From the NCBI GenBank assembly GCA_964537035.1, contig CAZIAK010000030.1, forward strand, positions 1 through 64,000: 64,000 nucleotides of DNA. The letters are read 5' to 3'. Shown one piece after another: positions 16,689-23,302 of this stretch; position 1 is the first letter of the stretch, and the number at the start of each line of letters is the position of its first letter. The notes beneath the pieces are model-generated. The model made no database searches. It had not been told where the DNA came from and saw only the letters and a list, made by a program, of their open reading frames with translations. This DNA comes from CAZIAK01 sp964537035. Its GTDB lineage: Bacteria; Planctomycetota; B15-G4. The position numbers and the translations under genes were made by a program.

Positions 16689-16963
16689 GGTGTTCTCCTG
16701 CCTGAAGGACGGTGACACGTTCTCTGCGGCCGGAGCAGTCACGGTCGATTGACGACCCATGAACGAACAGCCGGAATGCTATCAGGCAAACGTGTCGGTC
16801 CTGTGTTGGTGGGCTTTGCAGAGGGTAGCTGGCCAGTTCCTCGAATGAGAGCATCCGTGCCTCCCGTGAGCCTTGCGCCCGTCGACCCTCACCCGGAGAA
16901 TACCGCGCCTCTTTGCACCCACTCTGTCCCTCGCGCGTTCAGCCGACAGGAAGCTCACCACCC

Positions 16964-18040
16964 ATGTCCACCTCCCACAAGATCGCGGTCGTCGGCGGCG
17001 ACGGTATTGGCCCCGAAGTCGTTGACCAGGGCCTGAAGGTCCTCGAAGCCGTGGCCGGACGATTCGGCATCAACTACGAGACCGTGATCTACCCGTTCTG
17101 CACGGACCACTGGTTGGCCACGGGCGGTGAAAGTGGTGGGGAGACCTTGCCCGACAGCGCCTTCGCCGAGATCCGCGATGGCTGCAACGCGGTGCTGCTC
17201 GGCGCCATCGGTGACCCCCGCGCGCCGGTGGGGCTGGTCGAGCACGGCATCATCATGCGCATGCGCGTGGGCCTCGACCTGTACGTGAACCTGCGTCCGA
17301 TCAAGCTCTACGACCCGCGCCTCTGTCCGCTGAAGGACAAGGGCTGCGATGATGTGGAGATGGTCATCGTGCGGGAGAACACCGAGGATGCGTATACGGC
17401 GACGGCCAGCTTCGAGAACAAGGGAACGGCGGACGAGATCGCGTCGCAGCCCATGCGCTACACGCGCCAGGGCACCGAGCGCGTCATTCGTTACGCGTTC
17501 GACCTGGCCCGCAAGCGCAACAAGGACAAGAAGCTGCTGCTCATCGACAAGGCCAACGCGGTGCGGGCGCAAGATCTGTGGACGCGCACGTTCGCCGAGG
17601 TGGGCGAAGAGTATCCCGACATTCAGCAAGACCACGCCTACATCGACGCGGCCTGCATGTGGATGGTCAAGAACCCCGAGTGGTTCGACGTGGCCGTGAC
17701 CACCAACCTGTTCGGGGACATCATCACTGACGTGGGCGCCATGATTCAGGGCGGCCTGGGCGTGGCGGCGAGCGGCAACATCCACCCTGGACAGCTCTCG
17801 CTGTTCGAGCCCATCCATGGCAGCGCGCCCAAGTACGCGGGCAAGGACGTGGCCAACCCGGTGGCGACGATCATGGCCGTGTCCATGATGCTGAACCACC
17901 TGGGCCACGGCGACGCCAGCGACGTCATCGAGACCACCGTGTCGCGCATGCTGCAGGACAACACCATCGCGTCGCTCTCTGCGGGGGTGCAGCCCACCTC
18001 CGTGATCGGCGACCTGATCGCCAACGCGGTGGCCTCTTGA
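16964..18040 (+). CDS. leuB: 3-isopropylmalate dehydrogenase-type beta-decarboxylating dehydrogenase
   Basis: This 358-residue protein belongs to the isocitrate/isopropylmalate/tartrate dehydrogenase family. It oxidatively decarboxylates a 2-alkyl-malate-type substrate with NAD. GGDGIGPEVV opens the protein; the substrate-binding arginines sit in MRMRVGLDLYVNLRPIKLY; RENTEDAYTAT carries the conserved Tyr; the catalytic Lys is in LIDKANAVRAQDLW; the metal-binding Asps are in TTNLFGDIITDVGA; and SLFEPIHGSAPKYAGK forms the nucleotide site. Isopropylmalate dehydrogenase is the most likely role, but RENTE is also seen in isocitrate dehydrogenases, so homoisocitrate or tartrate use is possible. Its stop overlaps the TTG start of the LeuC-like gene by 4 nt. 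Confidence 0.85.
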   Translation: MSTSHKIAVVGGDGIGPEVVDQGLKVLEAVAGRFGINYETVIYPFCTDHWLATGGESGGETLPDSAFAEIRDGCNAVLLGAIGDPRAPVGLVEHGIIMRMRVGLDLYVNLRPIKLYDPRLCPLKDKGCDDVEMVIVRENTEDAYTATASFENKGTADEIASQPMRYTRQGTERVIRYAFDLARKRNKDKKLLLIDKANAVRAQDLWTRTFAEVGEEYPDIQQDHAYIDAACMWMVKNPEWFDVAVTTNLFGDIITDVGAMIQGGLGVAASGNIHPGQLSLFEPIHGSAPKYAGKDVANPVATIMAVSMMLNHLGHGDASDVIETTVSRMLQDNTIASLSAGVQPTSVIGDLIANAVAS

Positions 18041-19344
18041 GCGACGGCGCTCCTGTCCACAGGGCGGCGGCCTTGCTGGCTGCGCACACCGGCGGCAAGA
18101 CCGCCCGGCCCGGGGCACAACTCAACGTGCCCATCGACCGGGTGGTGCTCGACGCCGTGGGCGCTCACAACGTGTCCACGTCGTGGCGGCGATTCAGCCA
18201 GGACAAGGAGATCACCTTTGCCGACCGTTTCGTCTGCGTGGACGCTGGTCGCCTGCCTCGCAAAGATCGCCCCAAGGCCTTGGCCTTCGCGGCGAAGCAT
18301 GGCCTGAGCCTGGGCCTCGACCCACAGGCCCCGGGTTGGCCGTCCGTGGTGGCCGCCGAAGAGGGCTACATCGGCAGCGACGACGTGGTCATGGCCGAGC
18401 GACCGGACGTGTGCGCACTGGGAGGCCTGGGCACCTTGGTCGTGCGAGGCGACGCTCCGGCCCTGGCCGAGCTGCTCGGTCGGCGCACCATGCCCCTTGC
18501 TGTCCCCGAGAGCAAAGTCGTCGAGGTTCGCGGCCGACTGCCGCGCTGGATCGAGCCCTTCGATCTGGCCCACTTCATCCTCGACGAGGCCGGCGGACGG
18601 GCGGCGGTGGCGGGCAAGGTCCTGCAGCTTCAAGGCGAGACCATCTACGGCCTGCGTGTCGAAGGTCGCATGGCCCTCTGTCGGGCGTTGGCCCAGGCGG
18701 GCGTGTCTGCATTGGTCCCGCCCGATGAAGCCACCGGCGTGTGGTTGCGCGCCAGGCGCACACCCGAGGATGGTGATGCGGGGCCGAAGACCTCAGGCAA
18801 GAAGCGGCGCATCATCGCCGAGGCCGCGGCCAGCGAAGCCGGTGCTGCAGACGAGATCCTGGTGCTCTCGGCCCGCAAGGCGCGGTTGGTCGCTCTCGAC
18901 CGCCCCTTTCCAGGCACTCGGTTGCCCGTGGGTGCGAACGAGGGCGGTGACCTCAAGGAGAGCGAGGGCGACGAGGCCAAGATCGAGCAGATCATCGTGG
19001 CTGGACAGCTCTCAGAGCTCCGTGCCGCAGTGGAGGCCATGCGCGAGCGTCATCTGGCGCCCGGCATCCATCTCGTGGTGATCCCTGCCAGCCGGCGGGT
19101 GTTGCTCCACGCCATCGACGAGGGTCTGGCGGCGGCGCTGGTCCAGGCCGGGGCGACGATCCTGGCCCCGGGCAGCGAGCCACCGCCGGCACCCCGGGCC
19201 GAGCGGCGCATCACCACCGTGCCCACGGGCGGAGGCGACATCCTGGTCAGCCCGGTGCTGGCGGGCGCGTCGGCGGTCATGGGCCGGCTCATCGACCCGG
19301 AGGCCATGAGTCGGCTGCTCCGTCGCAAGGCGGCGAGCCGGTAG
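18037..19344 (+). CDS. LeuC/aconitase-like protein lacking all iron-sulfur cysteines
   Basis: The 435-residue protein follows the LeuC fold along its length. Residues 61-170 match the first catalytic domains (FADRFVCVD, GYIGSDDVV, ALGGLGTLVVRGDA, VPESKVVEVRGRLP), 199-235 match the GETIYGLRVEGRMALC block, and 316-420 match the cluster-binding domain (KIEQIIVAGQLSELRAA, APGIHLVVIPAS, AGATILAPGS). But the catalytic DSHT motif reads ERPDV (121-125). The first cluster Cys (SCTN in LeuC) reads VAGQ (321-324) and the CxxC pair reads GSEPPPA. No cluster can form, so this is probably a pseudoenzyme with a regulatory, scaffold or non-catalytic binding role. TTG start at 18037 overlaps the leuB stop (TTGA), implying coupled synthesis. 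The reading frame is intact, arguing against simple decay. Confidence 0.75.
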   Translation: MSDGAPVHRAAALLAAHTGGKTARPGAQLNVPIDRVVLDAVGAHNVSTSWRRFSQDKEITFADRFVCVDAGRLPRKDRPKALAFAAKHGLSLGLDPQAPGWPSVVAAEEGYIGSDDVVMAERPDVCALGGLGTLVVRGDAPALAELLGRRTMPLAVPESKVVEVRGRLPRWIEPFDLAHFILDEAGGRAAVAGKVLQLQGETIYGLRVEGRMALCRALAQAGVSALVPPDEATGVWLRARRTPEDGDAGPKTSGKKRRIIAEAAASEAGAADEILVLSARKARLVALDRPFPGTRLPVGANEGGDLKESEGDEAKIEQIIVAGQLSELRAAVEAMRERHLAPGIHLVVIPASRRVLLHAIDEGLAAALVQAGATILAPGSEPPPAPRAERRITTVPTGGGDILVSPVLAGASAVMGRLIDPEAMSRLLRRKAASR

Positions 19345-19535
19345 TTGGGGCAGCGGGTCAGCCGCGGGCAGGCCTGCTCGCGACGGCTCTCGCGTCGGGT
19401 GCGAGGAGCGGGGAAGGGCCAGTGGCGGTGAGGTCGCGGGCGCCATCCCCGGTGCTCTTGATCGTTGGGGCCCGAATGAGCACACTGCGCGCCTCGCTGC
19501 CCTGATCGTGGTCTCCACGATTCCTGGGCGACGGG

Positions 19536-19611
<76 letters not shown>

Positions 19612-19624
19612 CCACACAAAGTCC

Positions 19625-19667
19625 CGAGGCCGTGCAGCGCGAGAGCGCCGCGCGGCCTCGTCTCTTG
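19625..19667 (+). terminator. Hairpin downstream of tRNA-Phe
   Basis: CGAGGCCGTGC at 19625-19635 pairs with GCGCGGCCTCG at 19650-19660 (one G-T pair), with an inner GCGC/GCGC extension, and is followed by TCTCTTG. It is a plausible intrinsic terminator for the tRNA. Confidence 0.5.
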
Positions 19668-19702
19668 CCACGCCTCCCGTGCAGCGTCGGGCGGCCGTCG
19701 GG

Positions 19703-20662
19703 TCAGCCGTCCGTCGGCTGGGACAACCCGGCGTGGGCCTCTCGGGCTGCTTCGATATCGAGGGCGATCTGTGCCTGCAGCGCGTCCGGTCCGTCGAAGC
19801 GCTGCTCTCGGCGCAGGAAGGCGTGGAGCTGGACCTCCATGGTCTGGCCGTAGAGGTCGAGGTCGGTGGCGTCGAGAATGTGGATCTCGAAGACGGCGTG
19901 GGTCTCGTCCTGATGAAAGGTGGGGCGCAGGCCGTAGTTCATCACGCCCTTGAGCCCGGGGTGGGCCTCGGTGGACGCGGTCACGGCGTAGACGCCCAGG
20001 GGCGGGAAGGCCTCGCTGAGCACCTCGAGATTGGCGGTGGGGAAGCCCAGGGTCGCGCCCCGGCCGTCGCCCTGCACCACCGTGCCTCGCAGGGACACGG
20101 GCCGTCCGAGCAGTCGCCGGGCAGCGACCAGCTCGCCCGCTCCGATGGCCCGGCGCACGGCGGTCGAGCTGGCCACCACGCCGTCGACCAGCACCTCGCC
20201 CAGGGAGACCACCTCGAAGCCGAAGCGCAGGCCGGCCTCGGTGAGAAACGGGGCGTCGCCACGACGATCCCGGCCGATGGCCGTGTCGTGGCCGATGATC
20301 AGCTCGCGGGTGCCCAGGGCCCGTACCAGCAGCCTTTCCACGAAGACCTCGGCCTCGACGGTGGAGAACTCCGGGCTGAACTCGACCACCAGGGCCAGGT
20401 CGACTCCGGCCCGCTCCAGCAGCTCGAGGCGATGTTCGAGGGCCACGATCTGCCGCGGCGCCTCTCCCAACAGCACGGCCTTGGGATGCACCGAGAACGT
20501 CACGCACACCGCGGGTAGGTTGCGACGCTTGGCCGAGGCGGTGAGCCGGTCGAGCATGGTCTGGTGGCCCAGATGCAGCCCGTCGAACACGCCCACGGTG
20601 ACGACGGATCCCGGCAGAATCGGCTCCAGATCATCGAGCGAACGGAGCTGCAACCGTTGCAT
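19703..20662 (-). CDS. ribF: Bifunctional riboflavin kinase / FAD synthetase
   Basis: The 319-residue protein makes FMN from riboflavin and FAD from FMN. The N-terminal adenylyltransferase domain shows GVFDGLHLGHQ (residues 24-34, the HxGH-like nucleotide motif) and ELIIGHDTAIGRDRRGD; SSTAVRRAI is the third family motif. The C-terminal kinase domain starts near residue 185 with LLGRPVSLRGTVVQGDGRG, then LGFPTANL (the PTAN motif) and GVYAV, and ends with FLRREQRFDGPDAL. Length and domain order are those of ordinary bacterial RibF. It starts 8 nt after the stop of def and should be co-transcribed with it. Confidence 0.96.
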   Translation of the reverse strand: MQRLQLRSLDDLEPILPGSVVTVGVFDGLHLGHQTMLDRLTASAKRRNLPAVCVTFSVHPKAVLLGEAPRQIVALEHRLELLERAGVDLALVVEFSPEFSTVEAEVFVERLLVRALGTRELIIGHDTAIGRDRRGDAPFLTEAGLRFGFEVVSLGEVLVDGVVASSTAVRRAIGAGELVAARRLLGRPVSLRGTVVQGDGRGATLGFPTANLEVLSEAFPPLGVYAVTASTEAHPGLKGVMNYGLRPTFHQDETHAVFEIHILDATDLDLYGQTMEVQLHAFLRREQRFDGPDALQAQIALDIEAAREAHAGLSQPTDG

Positions 20663-20670
20663 GGTCTGCC

Positions 20671-21186
20671 TCAGCGCTCGGCTGCCTCGAGGGCCAGCTG
20701 CTCGAGATCTTGGCGGTAGCGGATCTTGTCCACGGGGCTCATGCGGTGCACGAGCAGCACGCCGCTCAGGTGGTCCATCTCGTGCTGCACGACCCGGGCG
20801 GGGAAGCCGGTCAGGTCGGCCTCGTGGCGCTCACCCTTGATGTCTTGCCAGGTGAGATGCACGCCCAGGGCCCGCTGCACATCCACGAAGATCTCGGGGA
20901 ACGACAGGCAGCCTTCAGACTCGCGGCTCTTGCCCCACTTCTTGGTGATCTTGGGATTGATGATCACCTGGGCTTCGCTGTCGTCGCTCTTGTCGCCGCT
21001 GGGGTTCTGGATCAGCACCTGGGCCGACCAGCCGGCCTGGGGAGCGGCCAGGCCCACGCCTTTCGACTCGTACATGATCTCCCACATACGGGCCACACGC
21101 TCGGCCAGCTCGTCGTCGAACACCTCGACGGGAGCGGCGGTCTTGAGCAGGACGGGGTCGGGGTAGAGGCGCAGTTGGAGATTCAT
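20671..21186 (-). CDS. def: Peptide deformylase
   Basis: This 171-residue enzyme removes the formyl group from the N-terminal Met of new proteins. The three family motifs are complete: GVGLAAPQ (43-50), EGCLSFP (91-97, metal ligand Cys93) and QHEMDHLSG (134-142, metal ligands His135 and His139, catalytic Glu136). An insertion between motifs 1 and 2 (NPSGDKSDDSEAQ) is slightly longer than in the E. coli enzyme. The start ATG gives the typical MNLQLRLYPDPVL N-terminus. It heads a def-ribF pair and is divergent from a TPR-protein gene 151 bases away. Confidence 0.96.
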   Translation of the reverse strand: MNLQLRLYPDPVLLKTAAPVEVFDDELAERVARMWEIMYESKGVGLAAPQAGWSAQVLIQNPSGDKSDDSEAQVIINPKITKKWGKSRESEGCLSFPEIFVDVQRALGVHLTWQDIKGERHEADLTGFPARVVQHEMDHLSGVLLVHRMSPVDKIRYRQDLEQLALEAAER

Positions 21187-21337
21187 GGGGCGGCGATTAT
21201 GTCACAGGGCAGGGCCGCGGCGCAGGGGGCAGTCGTGGTCGGGTGTCGGCCGTGGGCCGGAGGTTGGGGCGCCGTTGGGGCGGCGGGGAGCGGGGCCTTG
21301 GAGGCGTGATCGCCCCCAGCCTGCTAGCCTGCGGCTC

Positions 21338-22675
21338 ATGGATGTCGAGAAGTTCATCGTCAAGGCCGAGCAGGCCCTGGCCAAGCGCGCGGTGCCCGCG
21401 GCCATCGGCCTGTTCAAGCAGGTGCTGGTGGCGTCCCCCGATCATGCCCGAGCCAGGGCTGGCTTGCTGGGGGCCTATTCGCGCAAGGCCGAGCTCAAGG
21501 GCGGCGTGGGCTTCCTCGATCGGGCGGCGGCGAAGTCGCTGGGGGTGAGCGCCGCGGGACTGGCCCGGGCCGGGCAACACGCCCTGGTCATCAAGAGCTG
21601 CGAGGCGGGCCTGGAGAAGAACCCGGATGACCTGACCCTGCACGCCCTGCTGGCCGACGCCCTCGTGGGCTCGGAGCGACCGGCCGAGGCCCTGGCCTGC
21701 TGGGAGCACCGCCTGGCCCAGAACGCCAACGACCTGGAGGCCTTGAAGGCCGGGGGCCAGCTGCTCCATGACGGCAAGCGCATGGCGGAGGCCATCGAGT
21801 ATCTCGATCGGGCCCACGCGCTGGACGGTCACGATCCCGAGGTGGAGAAGCTGCGCAAGCGGCTCCTGGCCGAGGGCACCCTGGCCAACACGAAATTCGA
21901 GACGGCCAGCTCATCCCGGGAGCTGATGAAGGACGTCGAGGCCGTGCGGCGGGCCGAATCTGCCGGGCGCCGCTTTCGCACGGAGGACGAACTGGCCCAG
22001 GACATCGACGGGCTCGTCAGCCAGCTGGAGGCCCATCCCGACGATCTCGAGCTCCGGCGGCGGCTGGCCAGGGCCCAGGCCAAGGGGGGCGACTGGGCCG
22101 CAGCCCGGGCCACGGTGGCCACGGGGCTGGAACGCCTGCCCGGCGACGACTCGCTCGCGAACCTGGCCGGGGACATCGCCCTGGGGGCCAACAAGGCGGC
22201 ACTTCAGGCCGCCAGAAAATCTGGCGATGAGGCCGCTGCGGCCCGTTTTCAGGCCGAACGGGCCGATCTGGAGATCGATGAGTACTCCCGACGGGCCGTG
22301 GCTCAGCCCGGCGATGTGTCCCTGCAGATCAGGCTGGCCCGAGCCTGCTATCGAGCTGGCCGTACTGACCAGGCCATCGAGAGCTTTCAGGCGGTGGTGG
22401 GCGACCCCCGGGTGGCCCTGGACGCTCACCAGGGTCTGGGGGCCTGTTTCTTTCGGAAGGGCATGATGCCCCTGGCCCGTCGTCAGTTTGACGCCGCCCT
22501 GGAGTTGACCGGCGGGGTGGGTGGCGACCGCGGGAAAGAGATCTGCTACCATCTGGGGCTCGTCTGCGAGCACCTGAAACAAACTCAGGATGCCCTGGCG
22601 AGGTACATGGAGATCTACGAGATCGACATCCACTTCAAGGATGTCGCCTCAAAGATCGAGGCGCTTGGCGCCTGA
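21338..22675 (+). CDS. TPR-repeat protein
   Basis: The 445-residue soluble protein consists of tetratricopeptide-like helical repeats across its length, for example AIGLFKQVLVASPDHARARAG near the start, IEYLDRAHALDGHDPEVEKL in the middle and AIESFQAVVGDPRVALDAH near the end. Between residues ~190 and 300 is a more charged linker with RRAESAGRRFRTEDELAQD. There is no signal peptide. TPR proteins act as protein-binding scaffolds; partners cannot be inferred. The start at 21338 is set by the first helix. It precedes rpsT by 68 nt, with a small G/C hairpin (22691-22707) in between. Confidence 0.85.
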   Translation: MDVEKFIVKAEQALAKRAVPAAIGLFKQVLVASPDHARARAGLLGAYSRKAELKGGVGFLDRAAAKSLGVSAAGLARAGQHALVIKSCEAGLEKNPDDLTLHALLADALVGSERPAEALACWEHRLAQNANDLEALKAGGQLLHDGKRMAEAIEYLDRAHALDGHDPEVEKLRKRLLAEGTLANTKFETASSSRELMKDVEAVRRAESAGRRFRTEDELAQDIDGLVSQLEAHPDDLELRRRLARAQAKGGDWAAARATVATGLERLPGDDSLANLAGDIALGANKAALQAARKSGDEAAAARFQAERADLEIDEYSRRAVAQPGDVSLQIRLARACYRAGRTDQAIESFQAVVGDPRVALDAHQGLGACFFRKGMMPLARRQFDAALELTGGVGGDRGKEICYHLGLVCEHLKQTQDALARYMEIYEIDIHFKDVASKIEALGA

Positions 22676-22690
22676 CAAACCGACGATGAC

Positions 22691-22707
22691 CGGGGGGCTG
22701 ACCCCCG
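22691..22707 (+). terminator. Small GC hairpin between TPR gene and rpsT
   Basis: CGGGGG (22691-22696) pairs with CCCCCG (22702-22707) over a 5-base loop. It could be a terminator of the TPR gene or a leader element of rpsT; no T-run follows. Confidence 0.3.
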
Positions 22708-22743
22708 CCCCTCCGATTCACCAGCTATCACAGGTTCAAGAAC

Positions 22744-23013
22744 ATGCCCAACAGTCGACAGGCCAAGAAGCGCGTCCGCCAGGACGAGAAGAAGCGCCTC
22801 AACAACCGCGCGAAGTCATCGGCCATGAAGACGGCCATGCGCCGGGTCACCGAGGTCGCCGCCGAAGGTGACGCCGCCAAGCTCGACGAAGCCCTGGCCC
22901 TTGCCTACAAGCGCATCGACAAGGCCGCCAAGGCCAACATCATCCACAAGAACACCGCAGCCCGGCGCAAGTCGCTGGTGGCCCGCTCGGCCGCCGCGAA
23001 GTCCGCCAGCTGA
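22744..23013 (+). CDS. rpsT: 30S ribosomal protein S20
   Basis: An 89-residue highly basic helical protein with the S20 hallmark start MPNSRQAKKRVRQDEKKR, then NNRAKSSAMKTAMRRV and the closing KANIIHKNTAARRKSLVAR. S20 binds 16S rRNA early in 30S subunit assembly. Length and sequence are ordinary. It is followed by a strong hairpin at 23118-23147 that should end the transcript. Confidence 0.97.
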   Translation: MPNSRQAKKRVRQDEKKRLNNRAKSSAMKTAMRRVTEVAAEGDAAKLDEALALAYKRIDKAAKANIIHKNTAARRKSLVARSAAAKSAS

Positions 23014-23117
23014 GGCTGTCCTGGGTCGCTGGTGGCGCTTGTCGCCCAGCAATCCGCTGGGACCCGCTGCGCTGATCTCTCATGCTTCGGTCTGAGGTGT
23101 CGGCTCGATGTTCTCCT

Positions 23118-23147
23118 CTTGCCGTGTGCATCGTTGCGCACGGCAAG
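23118..23147 (+). terminator. Hairpin downstream of rpsT
   Basis: CTTGCCGTG (23118-23126) pairs with CACGGCAAG (23139-23147), extended inward by one G-T and two G-C pairs to a 12-bp stem with a 6-base loop. TTGCGTT follows. Probable intrinsic terminator. Confidence 0.6.
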
Positions 23148-23226
23148 TTGCGTTGAGGGTGTGCTGCTGTCGCGATGGGAGTGACAGACGGAGGTGGGAA
23201 GATGACACATGAGAGGCAATCCCTGG

Positions 23227-23255
23227 TTGCGAGAATCCTGATCTGCCAGTAATTT
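23227..23255 (+). promoter_or_regulatory. Candidate promoter for the secreted protease
   Basis: TTGCGA at 23227 and TAATTT at 23250 are 17 bases apart, 48 bases before the protease ATG, in an AT-richer patch. Matches to consensus are moderate. Confidence 0.3.
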
Positions 23256-23302
23256 CGAGGCGCCACTCCTCTGTTGGCACCACCTCGAATCAGGAGTCTC
23301 TG

